Assembly (NCBI RefSeq): GCF_008710135.1 | Contig: NZ_VYKK01000008.1 | Span: forward strand, 62,001-126,000 | DNA from: Paenibacillus spiritus | GTDB lineage: Bacteria; Bacillota; Bacilli; Paenibacillales; Paenibacillaceae | Reading direction: 5' to 3' | DNA length: 64,000 nt | Part shown: piece after piece, positions 27,217 to 35,328 of the stretch | Position numbering within the stretch: the stretch's first letter is position 1 | Layout of the letters: every line of letters begins with the position of its first letter | Notes under the pieces: model-generated | The model's database searches: none | Seen by the model: the letters and a program-made list of their open reading frames with translations, nothing else | Told to the model about the DNA's origin: nothing | Translations under genes and position numbers: made by a program

Positions 27217-27401
27217 GTTGGTATCCTCCATGGATGTGCTGTTTTTTGGCCGAAGCCACTTAACCAAAATAGCACCGGGTCTAATGGATTTCATTGTACT
27301 CTGTTGTCATTCGTAGCTTTTTGTTATATTCCTGTTATCAAGTTCATAGGAGTATCATCGCAAAAAAGACAAACGAAGACAATAAAAAATAATACAATCC
27401 A

Positions 27402-27430
27402 TTTAAAAAAGCGCTTACGAGTTATATAAT
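27402..27430 (+). promoter_or_regulatory. promoter of the mannooligosaccharide importer operon
   Basis: TTTAAA (27402-27407) and a perfect TATAAT (27425-27430) are separated by 17 bases. The spacer contains AAAGCGCTTAC, a symmetrical cre-like or LacI-operator-like core. Confidence 0.7.
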
Positions 27431-27434
27431 TTCA

Positions 27435-27449
27435 ATGTAAACGCTAACA
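27435..27449 (+). promoter_or_regulatory. cre box (15 of 15) at the transcription start of the importer operon
   Basis: ATGTAAACGCTAACA matches the CcpA consensus WTGNAANCGNWNNCW at every position. It begins five bases after the -10 box, so bound CcpA would cover the transcription start and repress the operon when preferred sugars are present. Confidence 0.75.
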
Positions 27450-27473
27450 ACCACTTGAAAAGGGGCGAAAGAA

Positions 27474-28817
27474 TTGAAAAAGAAATCAGTTTTGTTAGGT
27501 TCCGTTATTCTTATGGGTTTGTCCACTGCGCTGGCAGGCTGCGGAGGAAACAACAACAATAATAATAATGCCGCTTCCAGCAGCAAGCCGGCTTCGGCCG
27601 CTCCTGCTGCGAGCGCCGCAGCAGGAACTTCCGCTGCACCTGCCGGAGAAGACACCAACATTAGCGGCAAGGTGACCTTCCTCACCAACCGCACCGACAT
27701 GATCGGCAAGGAATACGACGAGTATGTGAAACGCTTCAATGAGAAGTACCCGAACATCAAAATTGAATTTGAAGCTTCCCAGACCGACTACAACCAGCAG
27801 ATGAAAGTCAGAATGGCCAGCGGCGAGCTGCCTGACCTGATGTTCATCCCGACGATTCCGAACTCCGATCTGCCGAAATACTTCGCTCCGCTGGACGATC
27901 TCGGCCTGAACGACCAGATTACATTCAAGGACTTCAAGTCTTATGAAGGCAAGCTGTACGGCATCACTTCCGGCAACTCCACATCCGGCATCGTGTACAA
28001 CAAGAAAGCTTATGCCGCAGCCGGCATTACCGAGCTTCCGAAGACTTGGGACGAGTTCCTGGCTGCCTGCGAGAAGCTGAAAGCCAAAGGCATCATTCCG
28101 CTGGCTTCCAACTTCAAGGACAAATGGCCAATCAACAACTGGGTCTACGACGCGCCTCGCATTATCGAGAACAAGGCTGATTTCCCGAACGACAAGCTGA
28201 ACACCGATACGCCGTTCACGATGGACAACGGCTACGGCAAATCCTTCAGCCTGCTGCGTGAACTGAACGAGAAGGGCTACCTGGAGAAGGACATCAACTC
28301 CACGAACTGGGAGCAGTCCAAGAAAGACGTAGCGAGCGGCAAGTTCGCCGCCTACTTCCTCGGCAACTGGGTTATCAACCAGGTTATCGGCGCCGGCGCC
28401 GCAGCCGAAGATATCGGCTTCTACCCGCTGCCGACCGATAACTCGGGCGAGCTCCGCGCTGCTCTGAGCCCTGACTTCTTCTATGCCGTCAACAAGGACA
28501 GCAAGAACATGGACGCAACCAAGGCATTCCTGAAATGGATGCTGACCGAATCCGGTTATGAAGATTTCGCAGGTTTCATTTCCCCGATCAAGGGCAAGGA
28601 ATCGGCTCTGCCGCAGCTGAAGGAATTCCAGTCTACCGGCGTTGTGCTTCAGGAAGGAACTCCGGACAACGCACAGGTTATCGACATTCAGAACAAGGCT
28701 CAGATCGACCTGCCGGCCATCGCTCAGGAATTCGTGCTCGCCAAGAACCCGGAAAGCGTGTTCGACAAGTGGAACAAGGCTTGGGCCAAGGCCAGAAAAG
28801 AAGTTCTCGGCCAATAA
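27474..28817 (+). CDS. ABC transporter sugar-binding lipoprotein (CUT1)
   Basis: The 447-residue protein is an extracytoplasmic substrate-binding protein. It has a lipoprotein signal peptide with lipobox LAGC (Cys22), then a low-complexity Asn/Ala/Ser linker (about 24-60). A family 1 solute-binding fold follows (from KVTFLTNRTDMIGKEYDEYVK). The start is TTG at 27474, preceded by AAGGGG at a good distance. Position next to beta-mannosidase suggests mannooligosaccharides or galactosylated forms as ligand. Two permease genes follow, but no ATPase gene, as is common in Bacilli where a shared MsmX-type ATPase serves many importers. Confidence 0.94.
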   Translation: MKKKSVLLGSVILMGLSTALAGCGGNNNNNNNAASSSKPASAAPAASAAAGTSAAPAGEDTNISGKVTFLTNRTDMIGKEYDEYVKRFNEKYPNIKIEFEASQTDYNQQMKVRMASGELPDLMFIPTIPNSDLPKYFAPLDDLGLNDQITFKDFKSYEGKLYGITSGNSTSGIVYNKKAYAAAGITELPKTWDEFLAACEKLKAKGIIPLASNFKDKWPINNWVYDAPRIIENKADFPNDKLNTDTPFTMDNGYGKSFSLLRELNEKGYLEKDINSTNWEQSKKDVASGKFAAYFLGNWVINQVIGAGAAAEDIGFYPLPTDNSGELRAALSPDFFYAVNKDSKNMDATKAFLKWMLTESGYEDFAGFISPIKGKESALPQLKEFQSTGVVLQEGTPDNAQVIDIQNKAQIDLPAIAQEFVLAKNPESVFDKWNKAWAKARKEVLGQ

Positions 28818-28872
28818 TTCCAACCTTCAGGAGCAGCTGAGCAACTGAAACCATACTGTCAGACAATGTAGC

Positions 28873-28922
28873 GGCGCAAAATGGATTATACGCAGGTGCG
28901 GGTAATCCATTTTGCCGTCGCC
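28873..28922 (+). promoter_or_regulatory. stable hairpin between binding-protein and permease genes
   Basis: GGCGCAAAATGGATTA pairs with TAATCCATTTTG-CC-G-CGCC around a 14-base loop. No T-run follows, so it is more likely a partial terminator or an mRNA-stabilising element that keeps the binding protein more abundant than the permeases. Confidence 0.65.
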
Positions 28923-28957
28923 CACATCTCCCCCCATACAGAAAGAAGGTCGATGGA

Positions 28958-29845
28958 GTGTTCGGAACGCTGAATTACAAGAAACAGAAGATCATCATTA
29001 TCGTCGCTTTTCTCCTGATTCCGCTGGCCCTGCTGGCCACCTTTACGTACTACCCGGCTATCAAGCTCATTTATTACAGCTTCACGAATTGGGACGGCTA
29101 CAGCCCCGAGAAGCCATGGGTCGGACTGGACAATTACCGCGAGGTATTCTCCAATTCCGATATTTTTAAAGTCTTTGAACATAACTTTGCCTATTTTGTA
29201 ATGGGCCTTGTACAGAATATTGTTGCGATCTATTTCGCAGTTGTGCTGAACAGCAAGCTGAAAGGACGCTATTTCTTCCGCATCCTGCTGTTCCTGCCTT
29301 ATATTATGAACGGCGTTGCCGTTGCCTTTATGTTCGGTTTTGTCTTCGATACTACCAACGGTTCGCTGAACCTGCTGCTGCACAGTCTCGGCATCCACAG
29401 CGATGTCAGCTGGCTGGGCAAGGAAGGCCTTGTTAACTACTCGCTGGCTTCCACCGGACTCTGGCGCTTCATGGGCTACAACATGGTTATCTACATCGCT
29501 TCCCTGCAGGCCATTCCGAGCGATATCTACGAAGCCGCGAAGATCGACGGCGCGAACTCGGCCCAGACGCTGTGGCGGATTACGCTGCCGAACATGAAGC
29601 CGGTTATCGGGCTGAATCTGTTCCTGACAGTTACCGGCGCGCTGGAAGTATTCGACCTTCCGTTCGTTCTCACCAAAGGCGGACCGGCCGGCGCGAGCCA
29701 GACGTACGTCATGCGGGTTATTGATACCGCCTTTGCCTACAACAATTACGGCCTTGCATCGGCGATGAGCATTATTCTCCTGCTCTTTGTCATTGTGGTC
29801 GTGGGACTTCAGCAACTCGTGCTCGGCAGAGGAGGCAAGAACTGA
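28958..29845 (+). CDS. CUT1 sugar ABC transporter permease (MalF-like)
   Basis: The 295-residue protein has six membrane segments and the ATPase-contact loop EAAKIDGANSAQTLWRITLP near residue 192. The start is GTG at 28958, with AGAAGG about eight bases upstream. It forms the membrane channel with the next gene product. The opening YYSFTNWDGYS and GLDNYREVF are typical of MalF/UgpA-type subunits. Confidence 0.95.
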   Translation: MFGTLNYKKQKIIIIVAFLLIPLALLATFTYYPAIKLIYYSFTNWDGYSPEKPWVGLDNYREVFSNSDIFKVFEHNFAYFVMGLVQNIVAIYFAVVLNSKLKGRYFFRILLFLPYIMNGVAVAFMFGFVFDTTNGSLNLLLHSLGIHSDVSWLGKEGLVNYSLASTGLWRFMGYNMVIYIASLQAIPSDIYEAAKIDGANSAQTLWRITLPNMKPVIGLNLFLTVTGALEVFDLPFVLTKGGPAGASQTYVMRVIDTAFAYNNYGLASAMSIILLLFVIVVVGLQQLVLGRGGKN

Positions 29846-29846
29846 T

Positions 29847-30680
29847 ATGAAAAAAACGCTGCTTCAACCTGTATCGCTGTTTAAATATTTGACTCTGCTG
29901 ATCGGCGTGTTCGTCGTTCTCTTCCCGCCGTATATTGTTATCATCAATGCGTTCAAATCAACCGATGAATTCAATACGAGCAACTCGATGGCCCTGCCGA
30001 AAAATTTCTTCAACTTCGACAACTTCCGCATCGTCTTTGAACGCGGAGATTTGGTCAGCGGCTTCGGAAACGTCCTTCTGATTATTGTCGTCTCATTGAC
30101 CTTGAACATCTTGTTGGGTACGATGGTAGCATATGTTCTGGGACGTTTCGATTTCAAATTGAAACCTTTTGTGTTCGGCGCATACTTGATGGCAACCGTT
30201 ATTCCGAGCATCACCACGCAGGTGGCCACCTTCGGCATTATCAAGAGTCTTGGCCTGTATAACACCATTGGCGCCCCTATTGTTCTGTATATCGGAGCCG
30301 ACGTTATCCAGATTATTCTCTACCTGCAGTTCATCCGCAATATTCCGTACGACCTGGATGAAGCCGCGATGGTCGAAGGCGCTTCGCTGTTCAAAATTTA
30401 TCGTTCCGTCATCTTCCCGCTGCTGACGCCGGCAACAGCTACGCTCATCATCCTGAAGACGATCAGCATTTACAACGATATGTATATTCCGTATCTGTAT
30501 ATGCCGAAGCAGAGCCTCGGCGTTGTAACCACGGTGCTTATGCGCTTCCAGGGCGTCAATTCCGCCGACTGGAATCTGATCTGTGCCGCCATCCTGCTGA
30601 TTCTGCTTCCGACGATTGTGCTGTATCTGTTCCTTCAGCGCTACATCTTTGAAGGGGTGGCAAGCGGCGCGGTCAAGTAA
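29847..30680 (+). CDS. CUT1 sugar ABC transporter permease (MalG-like)
   Basis: The 277-residue protein has six membrane segments and the EAA loop DEAAMVEGASLFKIYRSVIFP near residue 170. The frame is open further upstream, but the ATG at 29847 directly follows the stop of the first permease, with GGAGG 11 bases before it. The two channel subunits are therefore translationally coupled. Confidence 0.95.
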   Translation: MKKTLLQPVSLFKYLTLLIGVFVVLFPPYIVIINAFKSTDEFNTSNSMALPKNFFNFDNFRIVFERGDLVSGFGNVLLIIVVSLTLNILLGTMVAYVLGRFDFKLKPFVFGAYLMATVIPSITTQVATFGIIKSLGLYNTIGAPIVLYIGADVIQIILYLQFIRNIPYDLDEAAMVEGASLFKIYRSVIFPLLTPATATLIILKTISIYNDMYIPYLYMPKQSLGVVTTVLMRFQGVNSADWNLICAAILLILLPTIVLYLFLQRYIFEGVASGAVK

Positions 30681-30705
30681 AGCCTAGAAAGGACTCCACA
30701 CTCTG

Positions 30706-32532
30706 ATGATATCCCGCACGGGCCAATTCTTCCGAAGAGGTTGGCTGTATCTCGCCGATCTCTCCATGGAGAAGAAGTTGATTCTTATATTCGTGTTCCT
30801 GCTGTCCCTGCCCATCTCCGTAGTCAGCTTTCTTTCGGCGCAGTCCACTTACAACTCGGATTTGCGCAGCGCCACCAATAATGCCGAGTTGATGACCGTC
30901 AACGCAGCAGATACGGTTGACCGCTATATCGCCGATGTGAAGCGCTCCACTCTGCTGCCGCTCTATAACGCGGACGTTCAGTATTACCTGGAGCAGCCGG
31001 TTACGGACTGGGACAAGAGTGTCAGCATGAGCATGTTTCTGGGATATCTCAGCCATACCAAGAAGGAGATTACCGCTGTCTACCTGGTCGATAAATTCGG
31101 CAATGTCTTCTACGACAAAATGGTCGGACTCAACGTGGTCTCTACTTCGGATCAGCTCGGACGCTGGCGCAGCCTGCTCTCCCATGCCGGAACCGCTCCG
31201 GTATTGGAGGGCAGGCATTCTGTGTCTGTCAATGTCGGACAGAGCAAAGAAGTCTTCAGCATCATGCGAACCATCAAATCAACCAGCAGACTGAACGATA
31301 TCGGAATCGTTATATTTGACATTGATGTCGGCATGCTGCGGGATATTCTCGATCCGGTCAATTCGGTAACCCGGGGCACCTCCATGATTACCGACGACCA
31401 GGGCCGCATCGTCTACTCGGCCGGAAGCTCCGATCCCAACAAGCATTTGAATCTGATGCGTACCCGTCGCGAAGGAGACAGCGGCAGCTTCCAGTATGAA
31501 GAGAATGGCAAGCGCTATCTTCTTGCCTATCACGTCTCGCCGCAGACCGGCTGGGTGACCTCTGTCGACATTCCGCTGACGGCGATTCTGTCGGGCATCA
31601 AGGATACGCGGGACCGGCAGCTCCTGCTGACTCTGGGTATTCTCCTGTTCGCTCTGATTGTCGCCACTCTCTTCTCCCATGCTCTGACCAAGCCGCTCAA
31701 ATCTATGGTCCGGCTGATGAAGAAGGTTCAGCACGGCAACCTTAACGTCTGGATCGAGCCCAAGTACAACGATGAAATCGGGATGCTTGGAAGCCATTTC
31801 AACCGGATGATTATTCGTATCAAGGCTCTTCTGTCAGAGGTGACCGAGACTGAGAAACGCAAGCAGAAAGCCGACATGCGCGCGTTGCAGAACCAGATTA
31901 ATCCTCATTTCATCTACAATACGCTGGAGTCGATCCGCATGCTGGCCGAGAGCAACGACGATCCCCGGGTCGCGAAGCTGACCTACATGCTGGGCCTTCA
32001 GATGCGGTACAGCATTACCCGAAGCGACAAGGCGGTTACGGTGCGCCAGGAGCTGGAGCATGTCCGCAATTACTTTAACCTGCTGCAAATCCGTTTTCCG
32101 GATAAATTCCGGCTCGATCTTCAGGTTCCGAATTCGCTGATGGAACTGCCTGTGTTAAAACTCGTCTTTCAGCCCATAGTCGAGAACGCTGTCTTCCACG
32201 GGCTCGAGCGCAAGGCAGGGCTGGGCACCATCGCCATAACTGCCGAACGTTCCGGCCACTTCGTATTGTTCACGGTACGCGACGACGGTGTCGGCATGGA
32301 CCAAGCGACGCTCGAAGCGCTGAACAGCAGTCTGAACCGGGTTATCGGCGACTTCGGAGAGGAGGAAGCCAGCCGCTTCGGAATCGGGCTGCATAATGTT
32401 AATGAGCGGCTCCGCATGCACTACGGTCCGGAAGCCGGACTTCAGGTTGAAAGCGAGGAAGGCCTCGGAACGTCGGTCACCCTCCGCTTCCCGGTACACG
32501 CTGAACAAGAAGATTCGATAGAAGAACCCTAG
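30706..32532 (+). CDS. YesM-type sensor histidine kinase
   Basis: The 608-residue membrane kinase has a first membrane segment at about 24-44, an extracellular sensing domain (about 45-310), and a second segment at about 311-330. A HAMP domain (about 330-385) and a His_kinase domain follow, with the phospho-accepting His in NQINPHFIYNTLES (near 407). The ATP-binding domain carries ENAVFHGLE, DDGVGMD and GIGLHNVNERL. AAAGGA lies 13 bases before the ATG. It sits 25 bases after the permease gene and is followed by the response regulator. In Firmicutes such pairs usually sense extracellular oligosaccharides and induce a nearby importer, which is the likely role here. Confidence 0.95.
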   Translation: MISRTGQFFRRGWLYLADLSMEKKLILIFVFLLSLPISVVSFLSAQSTYNSDLRSATNNAELMTVNAADTVDRYIADVKRSTLLPLYNADVQYYLEQPVTDWDKSVSMSMFLGYLSHTKKEITAVYLVDKFGNVFYDKMVGLNVVSTSDQLGRWRSLLSHAGTAPVLEGRHSVSVNVGQSKEVFSIMRTIKSTSRLNDIGIVIFDIDVGMLRDILDPVNSVTRGTSMITDDQGRIVYSAGSSDPNKHLNLMRTRREGDSGSFQYEENGKRYLLAYHVSPQTGWVTSVDIPLTAILSGIKDTRDRQLLLTLGILLFALIVATLFSHALTKPLKSMVRLMKKVQHGNLNVWIEPKYNDEIGMLGSHFNRMIIRIKALLSEVTETEKRKQKADMRALQNQINPHFIYNTLESIRMLAESNDDPRVAKLTYMLGLQMRYSITRSDKAVTVRQELEHVRNYFNLLQIRFPDKFRLDLQVPNSLMELPVLKLVFQPIVENAVFHGLERKAGLGTIAITAERSGHFVLFTVRDDGVGMDQATLEALNSSLNRVIGDFGEEEASRFGIGLHNVNERLRMHYGPEAGLQVESEEGLGTSVTLRFPVHAEQEDSIEEP

Positions 32533-32576
32533 CACCCGAATAAGCGCTTCACAGTCCAGTTAAGGAGGTTTCCCAG

Positions 32577-34067
32577 TTGCTGAGTATATTGATCGTTGAC
32601 GATGAAGTCCTGATTCGAGAGGGCTTGTCCAGAATGATCTCCAAACAGAGCGAATTCTTCCATGTGGCCGGGAGCTGTCAGAACGGGCGGGAAGCGCTTG
32701 AGCTTCTGTCCGGAGGCGGAATCGACCTGGTAATCACCGATATCCGAATGCCCGAGGTAGACGGCTTGGAGCTGATTCGCAAGGTCAAGGAGCATTACCC
32801 GAACACCCGCTGCATTCTGATGAGCGGCTTCACCGAGTTCAGTTATGCGCGGGACGCCATCCGTTACTCTGCGGTTGATTATCTGCTCAAGCCGATTGAC
32901 AAGGAGCAGTTGTTCGGACTGCTCCACCGCCTGGATACCGAGAACCGGGAACGGGCCGACCAGGAGAACCGTCTGCGGCTCCGGCTGCTGGATTCGTATC
33001 TGCACGCCGGATCGGCCAGCCACTCTTCGGCGCCGATGCTCTCTCTCCCCCAGCCCTTCTATGCGGTCTGCGTTCATCGGGCTGGCAACTCGGAGACCAT
33101 GTTGGAAGGCAGCGAGCACTTTCGGATGGTCAACGGCCTGGATACAGACTGCCTCACGCTGCAGCCGCTGCTGCAGATGTGGATCGGCTATTTCCCGGAA
33201 GAACCCACTCCCGAGGCCATCCGGCAGTTCTTCAAGCCCCTGCTCTCCGCAGGCGGCGGAGCGCCGGTCCACGTCGGAGCCAGCGCTTCCCGCTCCCAGC
33301 TCAGCGAACTGAAAGCGGCCTATGTCGAAGCCAGCCGGGCCTGCTATGCCGGCATATACAGCGACGCTTCCCTGTTCTTCGCCTACAGCGAAGATCTGGC
33401 GCCGACGCCGGAGTCCGTCTCCGAGCCGACCGCCGCCGATTGGAAGGAGCTTGGCGAGAGTCTGCAAATTCTGTCAACCGACCGGGTTACGGAATGGCTG
33501 AGGCAGCAATTTGCCGCCTTGCGGCTGCGCCGGGCCGAGCCGCAAGAAATTGTCCGCTTCTGCCGCAATGTCGAGGAAGAGGCGGCCAAGGAATTTCAGG
33601 ATTTGTTCCCGTTGTCGCGGGAAGAACGGGAGACGCTGGAGAAATCTCTCCTCTCCTGTATGACGTTCGCCAAGATGGAGGAGTTGTTCCTCAGCTCCCT
33701 GCTCCCTGCGCTGGACCAGATCCGCGGCGTCCGCAAGGAGCTCGGCGGCAAAGCGGTCGAGCATGTGAAACGCTGGATTGCCGCCAACTACAACCAGCAT
33801 GCGGACCTGAATTCGCTGGCCGGAATGGTGTTCCTGACTCCCAGTTACCTCAGCAAGCTGTTCAAGCAGGAGACCGGACTTACCCTGACCGAGTATATTA
33901 CCGAAATTCGCATCAAGAAAGCCAAGCTTCTGCTTCGTCAGGAGCCGAATATGAAGGTGCATTCCATCGGCGCGGAAGTCGGCTATCCCGACCCCGCATA
34001 CTTCAACAAGCTCTTCAAACGGGTAGTTGGCGTAACGCCGAATGAGTATAAGAAGATTCTGCCTTAG
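32577..34067 (+). CDS. YesN-type response regulator with AraC DNA-binding domain
   Basis: The 496-residue regulator starts with a receiver domain (about 1-120): acidic pocket IVDDE, phospho-accepting Asp in VITDIRMPEVDG near 54, Lys in LLKPID near 104. A variable middle region follows (about 130-385). Two helix-turn-helix units form the AraC-type DNA-binding domain (about 395-495, including FLTPSYLSKLFK and YPDPAYFNKLFKR). The start is TTG with TAAGGAGG eight bases upstream. It is the partner of the YesM-type kinase just before it and the last gene of the importer operon, which ends at a strong terminator. Confidence 0.95.
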   Translation: MLSILIVDDEVLIREGLSRMISKQSEFFHVAGSCQNGREALELLSGGGIDLVITDIRMPEVDGLELIRKVKEHYPNTRCILMSGFTEFSYARDAIRYSAVDYLLKPIDKEQLFGLLHRLDTENRERADQENRLRLRLLDSYLHAGSASHSSAPMLSLPQPFYAVCVHRAGNSETMLEGSEHFRMVNGLDTDCLTLQPLLQMWIGYFPEEPTPEAIRQFFKPLLSAGGGAPVHVGASASRSQLSELKAAYVEASRACYAGIYSDASLFFAYSEDLAPTPESVSEPTAADWKELGESLQILSTDRVTEWLRQQFAALRLRRAEPQEIVRFCRNVEEEAAKEFQDLFPLSREERETLEKSLLSCMTFAKMEELFLSSLLPALDQIRGVRKELGGKAVEHVKRWIAANYNQHADLNSLAGMVFLTPSYLSKLFKQETGLTLTEYITEIRIKKAKLLLRQEPNMKVHSIGAEVGYPDPAYFNKLFKRVVGVTPNEYKKILP

Positions 34068-34103
34068 CCGGAGCGCCATCCGGAAGCGGAATACGGTTCT
34101 CAT

Positions 34104-34142
34104 AGCCCGGGCCCTGATCTCTTCCGATCAGGGCCCGGGCTT
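34104..34142 (+). terminator. terminator of the importer/two-component operon
   Basis: AGCCCGGGCCCTGATC pairs with GATCAGGGCCCGGGCT around a short loop. The stem is very GC-rich; the T-run is short (TTATG). Confidence 0.8.
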
Positions 34143-34169
34143 ATGTCATGTCCGCTCGGCAGGAAAACC

Positions 34170-34231
34170 TTGAACGCTCTTTAAAGAAGTGATAGGATGA
34201 GCATAAAGATTTAGTAAAAGTATTAACTAAA
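34170..34231 (+). promoter_or_regulatory. promoter and inverted-repeat operator of the second LacI-type gene
   Basis: TTGAAC (34170-34175) and TAGGAT (34193-34198) are spaced by 17 bases. From 34210 to 34231 a 22-base imperfect palindrome has outer arms TTTAGT and ACTAAA. Its place just downstream of the -10 suits autorepression by the LacI-type product. Confidence 0.6.
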
Positions 34232-34294
34232 TATCATCTGGCTTGATCGTTTCTGCCCCCTGTACCCATCCTTCTGTTAAAGGCGTGATTCTTA

Positions 34295-35284
34295 ATGGCT
34301 ACCATCAAAGATATTGCCCGCGGGGCCGGCGTATCGCCCGCTGCCGTATCCCGCGTGCTGAACGGCGATCTGTCGCTCGCTGTGGGCGAGGAGACCCGGG
34401 CCCGCATCTTTGCCGAAGCGGAGCGGCTCGGCTATAAGCCCGGGCGGCTCAAGCAGATGAAGCGGAATACGGAACGGGCCGGCAGGACCGTCTCCCTTCT
34501 GCTATGGTGCTCGCTCGAAGAAGAGCGGGACGATCCCTATTACGCTTCCATCCGCCGGGGGGTGGAGCTGCGATGCGAGGAACTGGGGCTCACCCTGGGC
34601 CAGACGCTGCGCGGCCGCCAGCCTGCCGCGGCTGCCCGTAAATGTGACGGCTGGATCGTGGTCGGCGGTTCTATGGAACTCCGGGAACTTCTGGACATTC
34701 ATCCCGATCCCGGAACCATCGTTCTCGTGGACCGGTATGACGATCTGCCCGAATACGATTCCGTCCGCCTTCACTTCCGCCAAGCCGTCCAACAGGCGCT
34801 GCATCATCTCCTGGAGCTCGGCCATGAGCGGATTGCCTTCATCGGAGGCGGAGGCTTCAGCGAAGGCCGGAGTCTCCACTTCGAACGCATTCTCCGTGAG
34901 AAGGGTCTCTTCGACCCCTCTCTCGTGCGTACAGGCGGCTGGAGCAGCGCCGATGGCTACCGGATGATGACCGACCTGCTGGAGGGTCCGGTCCGGCCGA
35001 CCGCCTGCTTCGCCGCCAGCGATCCGCTCGCCATCGGCGCCCTGCGGGCGCTGCATGACCGGAACATTTCCGTGCCGGACGACCTCTCCGTTGTCGGCTT
35101 CGACGACATTGACCTGGCGGCTTATGTCCAGCCGCCTCTGACCACAATTCGAGCCTATCCCGAACAGATGGGCAAGGCAGCCGCCCAGCTTCTGATCGAA
35201 CGGCTCGAAGGGCGCGAAGCGCCCGCCCATACGATCGTCGGAACGAAGCTGATCGTCCGCAGCAGTTCGGGGCCGCCTAAATAA
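34295..35284 (+). CDS. LacI-family regulator adjacent to alpha-galactosidase
   Basis: The 329-residue protein has an N-terminal LacI helix-turn-helix and hinge (TIKDIARGAGVSPAAVSRVL through RIFAEAERLGYKP, residues 3-48). A periplasmic-binding-like ligand domain follows (about 65-325, with HERIAFIGG and PTACFAASDPLAIGALRAL). It is followed after 44 bases by a GH36 alpha-galactosidase gene on the same strand. It therefore probably controls that gene and itself in response to galactose or an alpha-galactoside. AAAGGCG lies upstream of the ATG. Confidence 0.93.
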   Translation: MATIKDIARGAGVSPAAVSRVLNGDLSLAVGEETRARIFAEAERLGYKPGRLKQMKRNTERAGRTVSLLLWCSLEEERDDPYYASIRRGVELRCEELGLTLGQTLRGRQPAAAARKCDGWIVVGGSMELRELLDIHPDPGTIVLVDRYDDLPEYDSVRLHFRQAVQQALHHLLELGHERIAFIGGGGFSEGRSLHFERILREKGLFDPSLVRTGGWSSADGYRMMTDLLEGPVRPTACFAASDPLAIGALRALHDRNISVPDDLSVVGFDDIDLAAYVQPPLTTIRAYPEQMGKAAAQLLIERLEGREAPAHTIVGTKLIVRSSSGPPK

Positions 35285-35328
35285 CGGCGGCTCCCTCATT
35301 TTTACACATAAGAGGAGTGTATGCATTG

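Noticed and set aside
27550..27570. AAC/AAT triplet run in the binding-protein gene as a phase-variation tract
   Set aside because: It is an in-frame Asn linker after the lipobox, common in Firmicute lipoproteins; length change would not shift the frame.
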